From assembly GCF_947492365.1 (NCBI RefSeq), contig NZ_CANLMB010000002.1, positions 746,268-810,267 of the forward strand: a stretch of 64,000 bases of DNA, written 5' to 3'. The notes under the pieces were generated by a model. It saw only the letters and a list, made by a program, of their open reading frames with translations, was not told the origin of the DNA and did no database searches. Made by a program: the position numbers and the translations under genes. This document shows positions 9,639 to 17,932 of the stretch, piece by piece (the first letter of the stretch is position 1; the number at the start of each line of letters is the position of its first letter). Source of the stretch: an uncultured Erythrobacter sp. GTDB lineage: Bacteria; Pseudomonadota; Alphaproteobacteria; Sphingomonadales; Sphingomonadaceae.

Positions 9639-10484
9639 CTAGGCCAGCGCCGCATTCGGGCTCAGCTCGTAAATGCTGGCCCGGCCCTTCGACTGGGCAA
9701 AGGCGCGCGTGTGGCCGATGACCGTTTCGCCCGCGCCGATCATCAGCAAGCCGTCCCCTGCCATCGCACCAGCCAGCTGGGTGAAGGCTTTGGTGCGAAT
9801 GTCAGCGGGGAAATAGAGCAGGACATTGCGGCATAGAACCAGATCGAAACTGCGCCGGGCAGGGGGCATATCCAGGACATTATGCTGCTGAAAACGCGTT
9901 ATTTTCCGCAAATCGTCCTTGATCTGCCAGCCACCGGGCGTGTCTTCGAAATGGCGCAGCATCTGCGTGACGCCGAGACCGCGTTGCACTTCGAACTGGC
10001 TGTAAAGGCCTGCGCGAGCGAGCCGAATCGCGCGGTGGGAAATATCAGTCCCCAGAATGTCGATCGTCCACCCGTCCCATTTCTGCGGCTTTTCAGCGAA
10101 CATCATGGCGAGCGAATAGACTTCCTGACCTGTTGAGCAGCCCGCGCACCAGATCGAAATCCGCTTTGTCCGCGTGCGCCGCTCGGCCAGTTCGGGCAGG
10201 ATCGTTTCGGGTATTTGGTCGAAGGTTGGCTTGTCGCGGAAAAAATAGGTTTCGTTGTTGAGCAGAGCCTCGACGACTTCGGTGGCAAGGTCGAGATCGT
10301 GCGAGCGCCTGCGCGGCAGATCGAGCAGGCACACCAGTTGATCAACATTGTCGATGCCATGCTTGCGAAACACACCGGAAAGCGCGCTGCTGGCGCGCCA
10401 ACGGCGGCTTTCGGTGAATTGCTGGCCGGTTCGCTCCGACAGCAGGTCAGCGATGATTTCGAGTGAGGCCTGGCTGGTTTCCAT
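9639..10484 (-). CDS. cheR: Chemotaxis protein methyltransferase CheR
   Basis: 281 residues. It methylates glutamates of chemoreceptors using S-adenosylmethionine. The N-terminal helical domain is followed by NNETYFFRD (about residues 76-84), the SAM-binding CAGCSTGQEVYSLAM, the acidic LGTDIS, and FDLVLCRNVLLYF, all CheR hallmarks. Length is typical and no TPR extension is present. It begins 6 bp after the cheB stop, in the operon order cheA-cheW-cheY-cheB-cheR. Confidence 0.96.
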   Translation of the reverse strand: METSQASLEIIADLLSERTGQQFTESRRWRASSALSGVFRKHGIDNVDQLVCLLDLPRRRSHDLDLATEVVEALLNNETYFFRDKPTFDQIPETILPELAERRTRTKRISIWCAGCSTGQEVYSLAMMFAEKPQKWDGWTIDILGTDISHRAIRLARAGLYSQFEVQRGLGVTQMLRHFEDTPGGWQIKDDLRKITRFQQHNVLDMPPARRSFDLVLCRNVLLYFPADIRTKAFTQLAGAMAGDGLLMIGAGETVIGHTRAFAQSKGRASIYELSPNAALA

Positions 10485-10490
10485 ACGGGA

Positions 10491-11636
10491 TCAGGACGAG
10501 GCCTGGTCCCTTGCCGGCTTCCATGATTTGATAAACTCGCTCACCATTGCCGCGCCCAAGGCTTCGGGAGAGGCGACATAGCTGGTCAGGCCCCCTTTGG
10601 TGACAGCACCGGGCATGCCCCAGACTGCGCTTGTATCGGCATCTTGCGCCCAGATGGTGCCGCCGGCTGCGCTCAATGCGGAAGCCCCGTCAAAACCGTC
10701 GCGGCCCATCCCTGATAGGATGACTGCAATCGCATGGCCGTTGCATGCTTCGGTCAAGCTGGAGAGCATCGGGTCAACCGATGGCAGGCAGCCCGAGATC
10801 GATGGGTCGGCCGAAATTCGTGTGACCAGACTGTCACCCACTCGGCGCACGATCATATGTCCGTGACCGGTCGCAATTGCGATTTCGCCGCGGTCGATTT
10901 CGGTGCCATCTTCGGCGATCCGGGTTGTGCGTCCGCTGGCGACTTCGATCTGGCGGGCAAAGACCGGAATGAAAGAGCTGGGCAGGTGCTGGGTGATGAG
11001 GATCGGTAGATCGAATTCCTTCGGCAACTGACGCAGCAGGATGTTGAGCGCGTGAATGCCTCCGGTCGAAGCGCCGATTGCGAGCACTTCGGGGTGCTTC
11101 GTCCGTCGGTGCTGCTGAGGGACAGCAGCGACTCTTGCGGCGCCAGAACTGGTATTGGCCGGTTCGGCATCGCCCGCATTGTTTTGCGTGCCCAGCGCGC
11201 GGACTTTGTCGAGCAGCAGGCTGCGATATTCATCGTTAAACCCGCCCGGACGCGGTTTGAGCATCGTATCCGCCGCACCGCGCGACAGCGCCTCGATGGT
11301 TGCTTCCGCCCCGTCATCGGTCAGCGAAGAGACGACCATGACCTGCGCGGAAGGCGCGGCTCTGAGGATTTGCGGCAAGGCTTCGAGCCCGCCCATTCCC
11401 GGCATTTCCAGATCGAGCAGGACCACATCGGCGTCGGCATCGGCCAATTGAGCGATACCGCGTTCGGCACTGCTCGCTGTGCCAGCGATTTCCATCTGCG
11501 GATCGCTTTCGATCATCCGCTTGAAGATCGTGCGAACCGTCAGCGAATCGTCAATCAGCATCACCCGGATCGCATCAGCGGGGCGCAGCGGCTGGGCACC
11601 GGTTCGAAGGCGTGTGGAGGTCGTCACGGAATTCAT
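10491..11636 (-). CDS. cheB: Chemotaxis response regulator and glutamate methylesterase CheB
   Basis: 381 residues. A receiver domain (about 20-140) with VMLIDDS, the phosphoacceptor VVLLDLEMPG and the KPR switch lysine is joined by a Ala/Gln-rich linker to a methylesterase domain (about 188-370). The catalytic Ser lies in AIGASTGG, His in ITQHLP and Asp in GMGRDG. It removes methyl groups from chemoreceptors when phosphorylated by CheA, opposing CheR. Its ATG overlaps the cheY stop (ATGA at 11633-11636). Confidence 0.96.
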   Translation of the reverse strand: MNSVTTSTRLRTGAQPLRPADAIRVMLIDDSLTVRTIFKRMIESDPQMEIAGTASSAERGIAQLADADADVVLLDLEMPGMGGLEALPQILRAAPSAQVMVVSSLTDDGAEATIEALSRGAADTMLKPRPGGFNDEYRSLLLDKVRALGTQNNAGDAEPANTSSGAARVAAVPQQHRRTKHPEVLAIGASTGGIHALNILLRQLPKEFDLPILITQHLPSSFIPVFARQIEVASGRTTRIAEDGTEIDRGEIAIATGHGHMIVRRVGDSLVTRISADPSISGCLPSVDPMLSSLTEACNGHAIAVILSGMGRDGFDGASALSAAGGTIWAQDADTSAVWGMPGAVTKGGLTSYVASPEALGAAMVSEFIKSWKPARDQASS

Positions 11637-11998
11637 GCAAATCCCACCAGCTGCAATTTGATCTGGAGCGTTTCGTGATCGAAGGGCTTCATCACATATT
11701 CGTCCGCGCCTGCGCTAATCGCCTCGCGGATATGCGCGACGTCGTTTTCAGTGGTGCAGAACACGACTTTGGGTTTGTCACCGCCTTCGCGCTGGCGCAG
11801 CTGGGTGATGAATTCGATCCCCGTCATAACCGGCATGTTCCAGTCGAGCAGGATCACGTCGGGCATGGCTTCGGCGCACACTTCCAGCCCGTGCTGGCCG
11901 TTTTCGGCCTCACTGACGGTGAAGCCGAGTGTTTCCAGAATATGTCTCGATACCCGGCGGATCACCCGCGAATCATCGACGATTAGACAAGTTTTCAT
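11633..11998 (-). CDS. cheY: Single-domain CheY-like response regulator
   Basis: 121-residue stand-alone receiver. The acidic pair is in IVDDSRV (residues 6-12), the phosphoacceptor Asp in VILLDWNMP, the switch Thr in VVFCTTEN and the Lys in MKPFD. It should accept phosphate from CheA and pass the signal to a motor or other output; no flagellar genes are in the window to say which. It sits 67 bp after cheW and overlaps cheB. Confidence 0.93.
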   Translation of the reverse strand: MKTCLIVDDSRVIRRVSRHILETLGFTVSEAENGQHGLEVCAEAMPDVILLDWNMPVMTGIEFITQLRQREGGDKPKVVFCTTENDVAHIREAISAGADEYVMKPFDHETLQIKLQLVGFA

Positions 11999-12065
11999 GG
12001 CGATCCCTTTGGGTTTGCCTTTCAGCTGAACACGGCAGCTTTAGTGGGAGAAGGTAAGTTTAAAA

Positions 12066-12506
12066 TTAAGCAGCCACTCCGAGTGCTTCAGGGCCGGCGA
12101 TCAGCAGCGACAGATCGATCAGCAAAGCAGGGCCGGCGCTGGTTTCGACCATGCCGGTGGCAACGCGCGACCATTCCTTGCCAAAGCCGCCGGGCACGCC
12201 TTCGGGTTTGCCGATGGCGGTGGTGATATCTTCGATGGAATCGATCCGCAGGGCGTAGAAATGCCCTTCGACCAGCACGACGATTGCGCGGTCGTCGAGC
12301 GACCATGAAGCCGGGTCCAGCCCCAGCGCGCGGCGGCAATCAATCACGGTCAGCGCCTGACTGCGCATCGCGGTGATCCCTTCGATGAAGTCGGGCGAGC
12401 ACGGAACCGGCGTAATCGCACCCATTTCGATCACCGATTTGACATCATGCGCAGGGAACGCGCAGCGGCGACCTGCGATCTGAGACATGACCAGCAGTTC
12501 CTGCAT
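12066..12506 (-). CDS. cheW: Chemotaxis coupling protein CheW
   Basis: 146-residue single CheW domain that bridges receptors and CheA. Typical features are the AFPAHDVKSVIEM start of the fold, GITAMRSQALTVID (cf. GLINLRG...VVD), and IVVLVEGHFYALRIDSIEDI. Its ATG overlaps the last base of the cheA stop (TGATG at 12504-12508), so the two are translationally coupled. Confidence 0.93.
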   Translation of the reverse strand: MQELLVMSQIAGRRCAFPAHDVKSVIEMGAITPVPCSPDFIEGITAMRSQALTVIDCRRALGLDPASWSLDDRAIVVLVEGHFYALRIDSIEDITTAIGKPEGVPGGFGKEWSRVATGMVETSAGPALLIDLSLLIAGPEALGVAA

Positions 12507-14914
12507 CAGCTTGCTCCTCCAGACGCGCAGGCCCGTTGCAGTGCTGCAACCAAACCGTCGCGGTCATAGCGATAGACTGTGTCGCCCTTGCCCTTTGCTT
12601 CGGGCCCTTCGCGCAGGCGCACGACCGGCGTGTCGAAGGTCATGTCGAGCGCGCTCGCGGCTTCGAAATCCTCGTCGAACCAGATCGCGACGTCGGCTTC
12701 GTCGTCCTTCTCAACCGCGATTTCATATCCTGCAGAGGCGATGAGCGGTGCGAGGAAATCGCGCGCCCAATCACTGTCGGGCAGGCGGCAAACTGGCAGA
12801 TTGGCTGCGACGGGCGCTTCCCCATAGCGGGCAAACAACGCATGGCCATCGAGCAGTGTGATGGTCTGGTTGTCGATCAATGTGATCCCTTCGACCAGCG
12901 GGTCGTCGGCAACGGGTTTGATGGCTCCTGAAATCTCGGTCGCATCATCAACTTCGCGCACCGCCTGAAGCAGTTCGCAATGGCCATCGGTCAGGCGAAG
13001 CAGGCGAATCTTGTCGGGCGGGGCGGTGGCCTGATCTACGCCGATCAGCGGAAGGATAACTCCGTCGATCACTGCACGCGGCTGGCTTGTGCTGAAATCG
13101 AGCGCGCTGACCGGTGCGGTTTCGATCCGCTGCACAATTTCAAGCCGCACAGCAGAGCGCCGTCCGGCAAAATCGGTGAACAGCATTGCGCGGCTGATAT
13201 CTTTGACTTTGCCTGAGCCGGTGTCATCGGCGGTTTGCAGCACACGCTGGCGGGCATCGGAAACCAGCCCGTATTCGTTCGCCACATTGGTCACGTCGAG
13301 CAACAGGACCGGCTGACCATCTTCGAGCAGGCTTGACCCTGCATAAAGGCCGCTTTTCATCACGGCGGGGGCCAGCGGTTTGACCACCAGATCACCATGC
13401 GAGTGGATCTGGTCCACTGCGAGCGCGAACAGATCGCCGCTCGCAAGGCGCAGCATCACCATTGTGCGCTGGCCTTCCTCGATATTGCTTGGCGGCAGGC
13501 TGAGTACTTCGCTCAGCATCAGACACGGCACACGCTCGCCGCGGAATGTCACCAGTGCTGTCTCGCCGACATGCGCGAAGTCGAGCGCCTTGGCTGATGC
13601 ATGAATGATTTCTTCGACATAGCTTTGCGGGATCGTAAAGCGCTGCTCACCCGCTTCGACCGTCAGGCCCGCAATGATGCTGAGCGTGAGCGGGATTTGC
13701 ATGGTGAAGAGCGTGCCGATGCCCGGCGTGCTGGTCACTTTGATAGAGCCGCCCACGCGTTCCAGATTGTCGCGCACGACATCCAGACCGACGCCGCGCC
13801 CTGAGACATTGCTGACTTCCTCGGCGGTCGAAAAGCCCGGCTCGAAGACCAGATTGAGGATCTTCTCGCGGCTCATTTGCTTGCATTCAGCCTCGGTCAC
13901 AAGACCGGTGGAAATGGCTTTTGCGGCGATCTTGTCTTCGATCAGACCCGCGCCGTCATCGCTGATGACGATAGAAATCGTGTTGCCTGATTGGCGCGCG
14001 GCAATCGATAGGAGAGCAATCTCGCGCTTGCCGTTCGCCAGCCTTTCAGACGGGCTTTCGATCCCGTGATCGATGGCATTGCGGATAAGGTGGGTGATCG
14101 GATCGCGGATCGTCTCGATCATTTCGCGGTCCAGTTCGACATCGCCGCCTTCGAGATCGACTATAACCTGCTTGCCAAGTTCTGCCGCCAGATCGCGCAC
14201 AAGCCGGGGGATCGAGCCAAACAAGGTCTCGATCCGCTGCATCCGCATGCGGGTGATCGCGTCGCGCACATCGGCAAGGATCGCGGTGAGCCGTTCAAAC
14301 GGGCCGTCAATGGTTGGCTGGGTGCCGGCCTGCCGCAGGCGGTGGGCCAGATCATTGCGCGCCAGCACCATATCCGAAACGCCGCTCATCACCCGGTCAA
14401 GCAGGTCCACGGGCAGGCGGATCGAGCGCTGGGCGATGATCGCCTCGGATTTCTTCGCGGCAGGCGCTTCGGCGCTTTGCGGATCGAGGATTTCGCTGGC
14501 AGGAGCATGCGCCGGAGCGCTCTCCACAGCCTCGGCAGGCTCGGCGCCATCGGCAAGCGCTGCAATCAGCGCTTCGTCGCCGCCCTCGGCGAATTCCTCA
14601 CCCGCTTCAATCGCGTCGACCATCGCGACAATCCGGTCAATGATGGCGAGAACGGCGGATACCAATGCGCTGTCGGGTTCGCGGCGACCCGCGCGGCAAT
14701 CGGCCAGCGCGTCTTCGGCAGCATGGCTTAAATCGGCTAGGCGGGGGAAGTCGAAGAAGCCGCAATTGCCTTTGACCGTATGGACAAAGCGGAAAATGGT
14801 GTCGATGCGCGCACGGTCAGTGGGGTCAGCTTCCCAGGCGATAATCTCGCCCTCGCTGGCCTCCAGCATCTCCCGCGTTTCTGCGACGAAATCCGCCAGC
14901 AGTTCCTCATCCAT
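12506..14914 (-). CDS. cheA: Chemotaxis histidine kinase CheA with second CheW-like domain and degenerate receiver-like tail
   Basis: 802 residues, longer than standard CheA. The Hpt domain has the phospho-His in HTVKGN (H45). A short Ala/Glu-rich linker replaces a clear CheY-binding P2. Dimerisation and ATPase follow, with HLIRNAIDHG (N box), SDDGAGL (G1) and GRGVGLDVV (G2), then a first CheW-like regulatory domain (about 395-525). Beyond that is a second CheW-like region (about 530-670) and a last segment of about 110 residues (PVCRLPDSDWARD... ADVAIWFDEDF) that resembles a receiver with displaced or missing phosphoacceptor. First gene of the cluster; a promoter should lie in 14915-15042. 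Confidence 0.95.
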   Translation of the reverse strand: MDEELLADFVAETREMLEASEGEIIAWEADPTDRARIDTIFRFVHTVKGNCGFFDFPRLADLSHAAEDALADCRAGRREPDSALVSAVLAIIDRIVAMVDAIEAGEEFAEGGDEALIAALADGAEPAEAVESAPAHAPASEILDPQSAEAPAAKKSEAIIAQRSIRLPVDLLDRVMSGVSDMVLARNDLAHRLRQAGTQPTIDGPFERLTAILADVRDAITRMRMQRIETLFGSIPRLVRDLAAELGKQVIVDLEGGDVELDREMIETIRDPITHLIRNAIDHGIESPSERLANGKREIALLSIAARQSGNTISIVISDDGAGLIEDKIAAKAISTGLVTEAECKQMSREKILNLVFEPGFSTAEEVSNVSGRGVGLDVVRDNLERVGGSIKVTSTPGIGTLFTMQIPLTLSIIAGLTVEAGEQRFTIPQSYVEEIIHASAKALDFAHVGETALVTFRGERVPCLMLSEVLSLPPSNIEEGQRTMVMLRLASGDLFALAVDQIHSHGDLVVKPLAPAVMKSGLYAGSSLLEDGQPVLLLDVTNVANEYGLVSDARQRVLQTADDTGSGKVKDISRAMLFTDFAGRRSAVRLEIVQRIETAPVSALDFSTSQPRAVIDGVILPLIGVDQATAPPDKIRLLRLTDGHCELLQAVREVDDATEISGAIKPVADDPLVEGITLIDNQTITLLDGHALFARYGEAPVAANLPVCRLPDSDWARDFLAPLIASAGYEIAVEKDDEADVAIWFDEDFEAASALDMTFDTPVVRLREGPEAKGKGDTVYRYDRDGLVAALQRACASGGAS

Positions 14915-15001
14915 GCCACACGTGCCCCTATTAGAGTAGCGTCGCCTTATGGATGGAGATGGTTAACGAAGAGCTACTATGCGCCCTGGCAGCGACGCCG
15001 G

Positions 15002-15020
15002 GCGCGCCGAAATGGCGCGC
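15002..15020. terminator. Stem-loop between MATE gene and cheA, possible terminator
   Basis: Perfect 7-bp inverted repeat GCGCGCC / GGCGCGC with a 5-base GAAAT loop, 23 bases downstream of the MATE stop on the same strand as cheA. No T-run follows on either strand, so it is at best a weak or Rho-assisted terminator. Confidence 0.3.
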
Positions 15021-15042
15021 TAACCATGCCTGCCTGATGCGT

Positions 15043-16419
15043 TCAGATGCGGTCGGGCGCGCGTTTGCCCAGAACCCAGTAGATCAGGACCAGCCCTGTC
15101 AGCCCGCCGAACAGATTGGCGGCAAGCTCCGCTGAATAGATCGCCTCGCTGCCCCAGCTGGCGACCATGACCCAGGCAAAGGGCAGCATCACGAGGAACA
15201 CGCGCATTGCCGATTGGGTGAGCGCGAATGCAGACTTGTCGACTGCGTTGAGGATGCCATTGGCCACGATCAGCAGGCCGAAACCGGCATAGCCCCATGC
15301 GGCGATCTTCAGATAGAGCGCGAATTCGGCAACCACTTTCGGGTCTTCGGTGAAGAGGAAGGCAAGAAACTCGCCGCCCGCGACCATCGCGATGGCAATG
15401 CCGAGGCCCCAGACAATGCAGAATCCAAACGCGTAAAGCGCCGCCTGCCGCGACCGATCATAAAGGCGCGCGCCCCAGTTCTGGCCAACAATGGCTCCGA
15501 TAGACCCAGACAGAGCGAGCAGCGGCACCGTGGCAAAGCTCTGCAAGCGCCCTGCTGCGCCAAAACCCGCAACCGCCGCGCCGCCTTCCAATGCAACCAG
15601 CGCGGTCAGGATCGACAGGCCGATAGGGTTGATCGCATTGGAAAAGGCCGCTGGGCCGGTCACGCGCAGAATAACCACTGCAGGATCGAGCAGGTCGGTG
15701 CCCTTGAGCAGCGCAATGTCGAGCGCAATTCCGGCCTTGCGCACCAGCATCAGCGCTACAATCGCACCGACTGCCCAGCCGATAATGGTCGCATAGGCCG
15801 CACCGACAATCCCGAAACCTTCAAACCCGAATGCTCCCGTTATCAGGATCGGATCGAGCACCCAGTTCGCGGCCGCGTAGGAGATTGAAACCGTGCTGGT
15901 CTTGCGCGCTTCGCCCTGTCCGCGCAGCACGCCGTTAAAGCCCATGATTGCAAAGATCAGCGGAAAGCCGAGCGCGAAGGGCTGCATATAGATCCGGATC
16001 AGCGGCAGCAGGTTTTCCGGCGCATTCATCAGGCGGAACAGCGGATCGCTGAGTGCAAAGAGCGCCAGTCCCATCACCAATCCTGCGAAGATTGCGAAGC
16101 CCACTCCGAAGGTTGCCCGCCGTGCCGCGCGCGTCTCGTCCCCTTCGCCCAGCGCGCGCGCGACGACCGAATTGATCCCCACCATCACGCCCACGCCAAG
16201 TGATGTCAGCGCGACCGAGATCGGGAAAATAAAGGAGATTGCTGCCAGCGCATCGCTTCCCAGTTGGCCGATGAAATAGGCATCGACGAGGCCGATCGAC
16301 ATGATCGCCGCGACACCGATGATCGCAGGCAAGGTCTGCCCGACGAGGTGGCCGGTTATGCTGCCCTGCGTCAGCTTGGCACTGGGTGCTGGTTCGGGCC
16401 GGTTGTCACTGTCGCTCAT
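15043..16419 (-). CDS. MATE family multidrug/sodium efflux transporter
   Basis: 458 residues with about 12 hydrophobic spans in two homologous halves, the MATE layout. Recognisable blocks are GQTLPAIIGVAAIMSIGLVDAYFIG near the front (two spans with the VDAYFIGQLG motif), GINSVVARALGEGD in the first half, and GFNGVLRGQGEA and NWVLDP in the middle. It exports cationic drugs or metabolites in exchange for Na+ or H+; the substrate cannot be predicted. It ends before the chemotaxis operon on the same strand and is divergent from the class II aldolase gene. Confidence 0.93.
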   Translation of the reverse strand: MSDSDNRPEPAPSAKLTQGSITGHLVGQTLPAIIGVAAIMSIGLVDAYFIGQLGSDALAAISFIFPISVALTSLGVGVMVGINSVVARALGEGDETRAARRATFGVGFAIFAGLVMGLALFALSDPLFRLMNAPENLLPLIRIYMQPFALGFPLIFAIMGFNGVLRGQGEARKTSTVSISYAAANWVLDPILITGAFGFEGFGIVGAAYATIIGWAVGAIVALMLVRKAGIALDIALLKGTDLLDPAVVILRVTGPAAFSNAINPIGLSILTALVALEGGAAVAGFGAAGRLQSFATVPLLALSGSIGAIVGQNWGARLYDRSRQAALYAFGFCIVWGLGIAIAMVAGGEFLAFLFTEDPKVVAEFALYLKIAAWGYAGFGLLIVANGILNAVDKSAFALTQSAMRVFLVMLPFAWVMVASWGSEAIYSAELAANLFGGLTGLVLIYWVLGKRAPDRI

Positions 16420-16565
16420 CTGCCTGTGCGACTAGCCGTGCAGCGCAGCGGGGGGAAGCGAATTTCCCGTTCGCGCGCGCATTTCCCCGAAGTTCTTGTG
16501 CGCCCCCCGTTGGCCATGCGATAAGGAGCGGGAAATTGACAGATTCCGTGGGAAAGGCACTCATA

Positions 16566-17342
16566 ATGGCAACGCAGCTCAAGCAATCCGAAAGCCTCGA
16601 AGGGCAGGTCAGCAAAGAGGAATGGCAGGCTCGCCTCGACCTTGCCGCATGCTACCGCATCTTTGACCACCTCGGCTGGTCGGAATCGATCTACAACCAC
16701 ATCTCACTGAAGGTTCCGGGCGAAGAGAACACGTTCCTGATCAACCCGTTCGGGCTGCTCTATGACGAAGTGACCGCTTCGAACCTCGTCAAGATCGACG
16801 TCGAAGGCAACAATGTCGGCGGATCGCCCTATATGGTGAACAAGGCTGGCTTCACCCAGCACGCCTATTTCCACAAGCATCTGGGCAGCCGTGCTGACGC
16901 GATCTGCCACGTTCACACAACCGCGACGATGGCGGTGTGCAGCCACAAGGACGGGCTGGTCCCGACCAATTTCTACGCCTGCAACTTCCAGAACCAGATA
17001 GGCTATCACGATTTCGAAGGCGTGACGGTTCGCGAAGAAGAGGGCGAGCGGCTGGTCCAGAATCTGGGCAATCATTCGATCCTGATGCTGCGCAATCATG
17101 GCCCTGTCGTGATGGGGCATGACATTCAGAGCATGTTTGTGAAGATGTGGGCGCTCCAGCGCGCCTGCGAAATTCAGGTTGCGACGCTCTCGCAAGGCGC
17201 GGCCAATGTCGTCCCGCAAGAGGTGGTCGATGTCCATCAGCGCGATCTGCACGTCATGCAGTCGCAGGGCGGGCAGGGCGTGTTCGATTTCGAAGCGTGG
17301 AAACGCCGGGTCGACAAGATCGACGATAGCTGGCGCCGCTAG
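16566..17342 (+). CDS. Class II aldolase/adducin family protein
   Basis: 258 residues from the ATG at 16566, with AAAGG eight bases upstream; earlier in-frame starts overlap the MATE promoter region and give a non-homologous leader. The zinc-site histidines are visible in CHVHTTATM and in LRNHGPVVMG, and YNHISLKVPG is the family's N-terminal signature. Members act as fuculose-type aldolases, ribulose-phosphate epimerases or decarboxylases; the substrate is not clear here. It is followed after 32 bp by an orphan 2Fe-2S protein on the same strand. Confidence 0.9.
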   Translation: MATQLKQSESLEGQVSKEEWQARLDLAACYRIFDHLGWSESIYNHISLKVPGEENTFLINPFGLLYDEVTASNLVKIDVEGNNVGGSPYMVNKAGFTQHAYFHKHLGSRADAICHVHTTATMAVCSHKDGLVPTNFYACNFQNQIGYHDFEGVTVREEEGERLVQNLGNHSILMLRNHGPVVMGHDIQSMFVKMWALQRACEIQVATLSQGAANVVPQEVVDVHQRDLHVMQSQGGQGVFDFEAWKRRVDKIDDSWRR

Positions 17343-17374
17343 GCTGGCCGCAACTTTACAATGAAGGTGCGTTC

Positions 17375-17932
17375 ATGCCGCGCATGACGATCAATGATCG
17401 CCCGGTCGAGTTCGATCTCGATCCCGATATGCCGCTGCTTTACGCGTTGCGTGAGGCGGCCAATCTCACCGGCACGAAAAGCTGTGGTGGGGGCGATTGT
17501 GTGGGCGCGTGCATGGTGCTGGTCGACGGCACCGCGTTGCGATCTTGCCGGATAACTCTGGCCGAGGCTGAGGGGCGCTTTATCACCACGATCGAGGGAC
17601 TGGCGCGTGATCGCTCGCACCCGATGCAGCAGGCGATGGTGGCCGAACAGGCGATCCAGTGCGGGTTCTGCACGCCCGGTATTGTGATCGCAGGCGCGGC
17701 TCTGCTGGACCGAAATCCCGCACCCAGCCGCGCGGAGATTGACGAAGCGCTCCAGAATCTGTGCCGCTGCGGGGTCTATCCGCGGCTGGTGCGGGTCGTG
17801 CAGCGCGCGGGCCGTGTGATCCAGCGGCGCGAGACGATCAGTGCCGTTCCCGCTCCCGGTATCGGCGCGGAGGACGCAGCGCAGCGCGTGCCTGCACTGC
17901 GCGTGCCCGAAGCCTCAACCGAGGAAGACTAG
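17375..17932 (+). CDS. Orphan 2Fe-2S protein of the xanthine dehydrogenase/isoquinoline oxidoreductase small-subunit type
   Basis: 185 residues. A plant-type ferredoxin domain has Cys37, Cys42, Cys46 and Cys58, followed by a helical second [2Fe-2S] domain with Cys96 and Cys99 (QCGFCTPG) and Cys130 and Cys132 (LCRCG). In the first cluster the spacing is CGGGDCVGAC, i.e. C-x4-C-x3-C, whereas the family norm is C-x4-C-x2-C. The protein normally hands electrons from a molybdopterin subunit, but no such subunit is adjacent: upstream is the class II aldolase gene and downstream a convergent TonB receptor. A 35-residue Ala/Pro/Glu-rich tail extends past the domain. Its TAG shares a CTAG with the receptor's stop. 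Confidence 0.85.
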   Translation: MPRMTINDRPVEFDLDPDMPLLYALREAANLTGTKSCGGGDCVGACMVLVDGTALRSCRITLAEAEGRFITTIEGLARDRSHPMQQAMVAEQAIQCGFCTPGIVIAGAALLDRNPAPSRAEIDEALQNLCRCGVYPRLVRVVQRAGRVIQRRETISAVPAPGIGAEDAAQRVPALRVPEASTEED

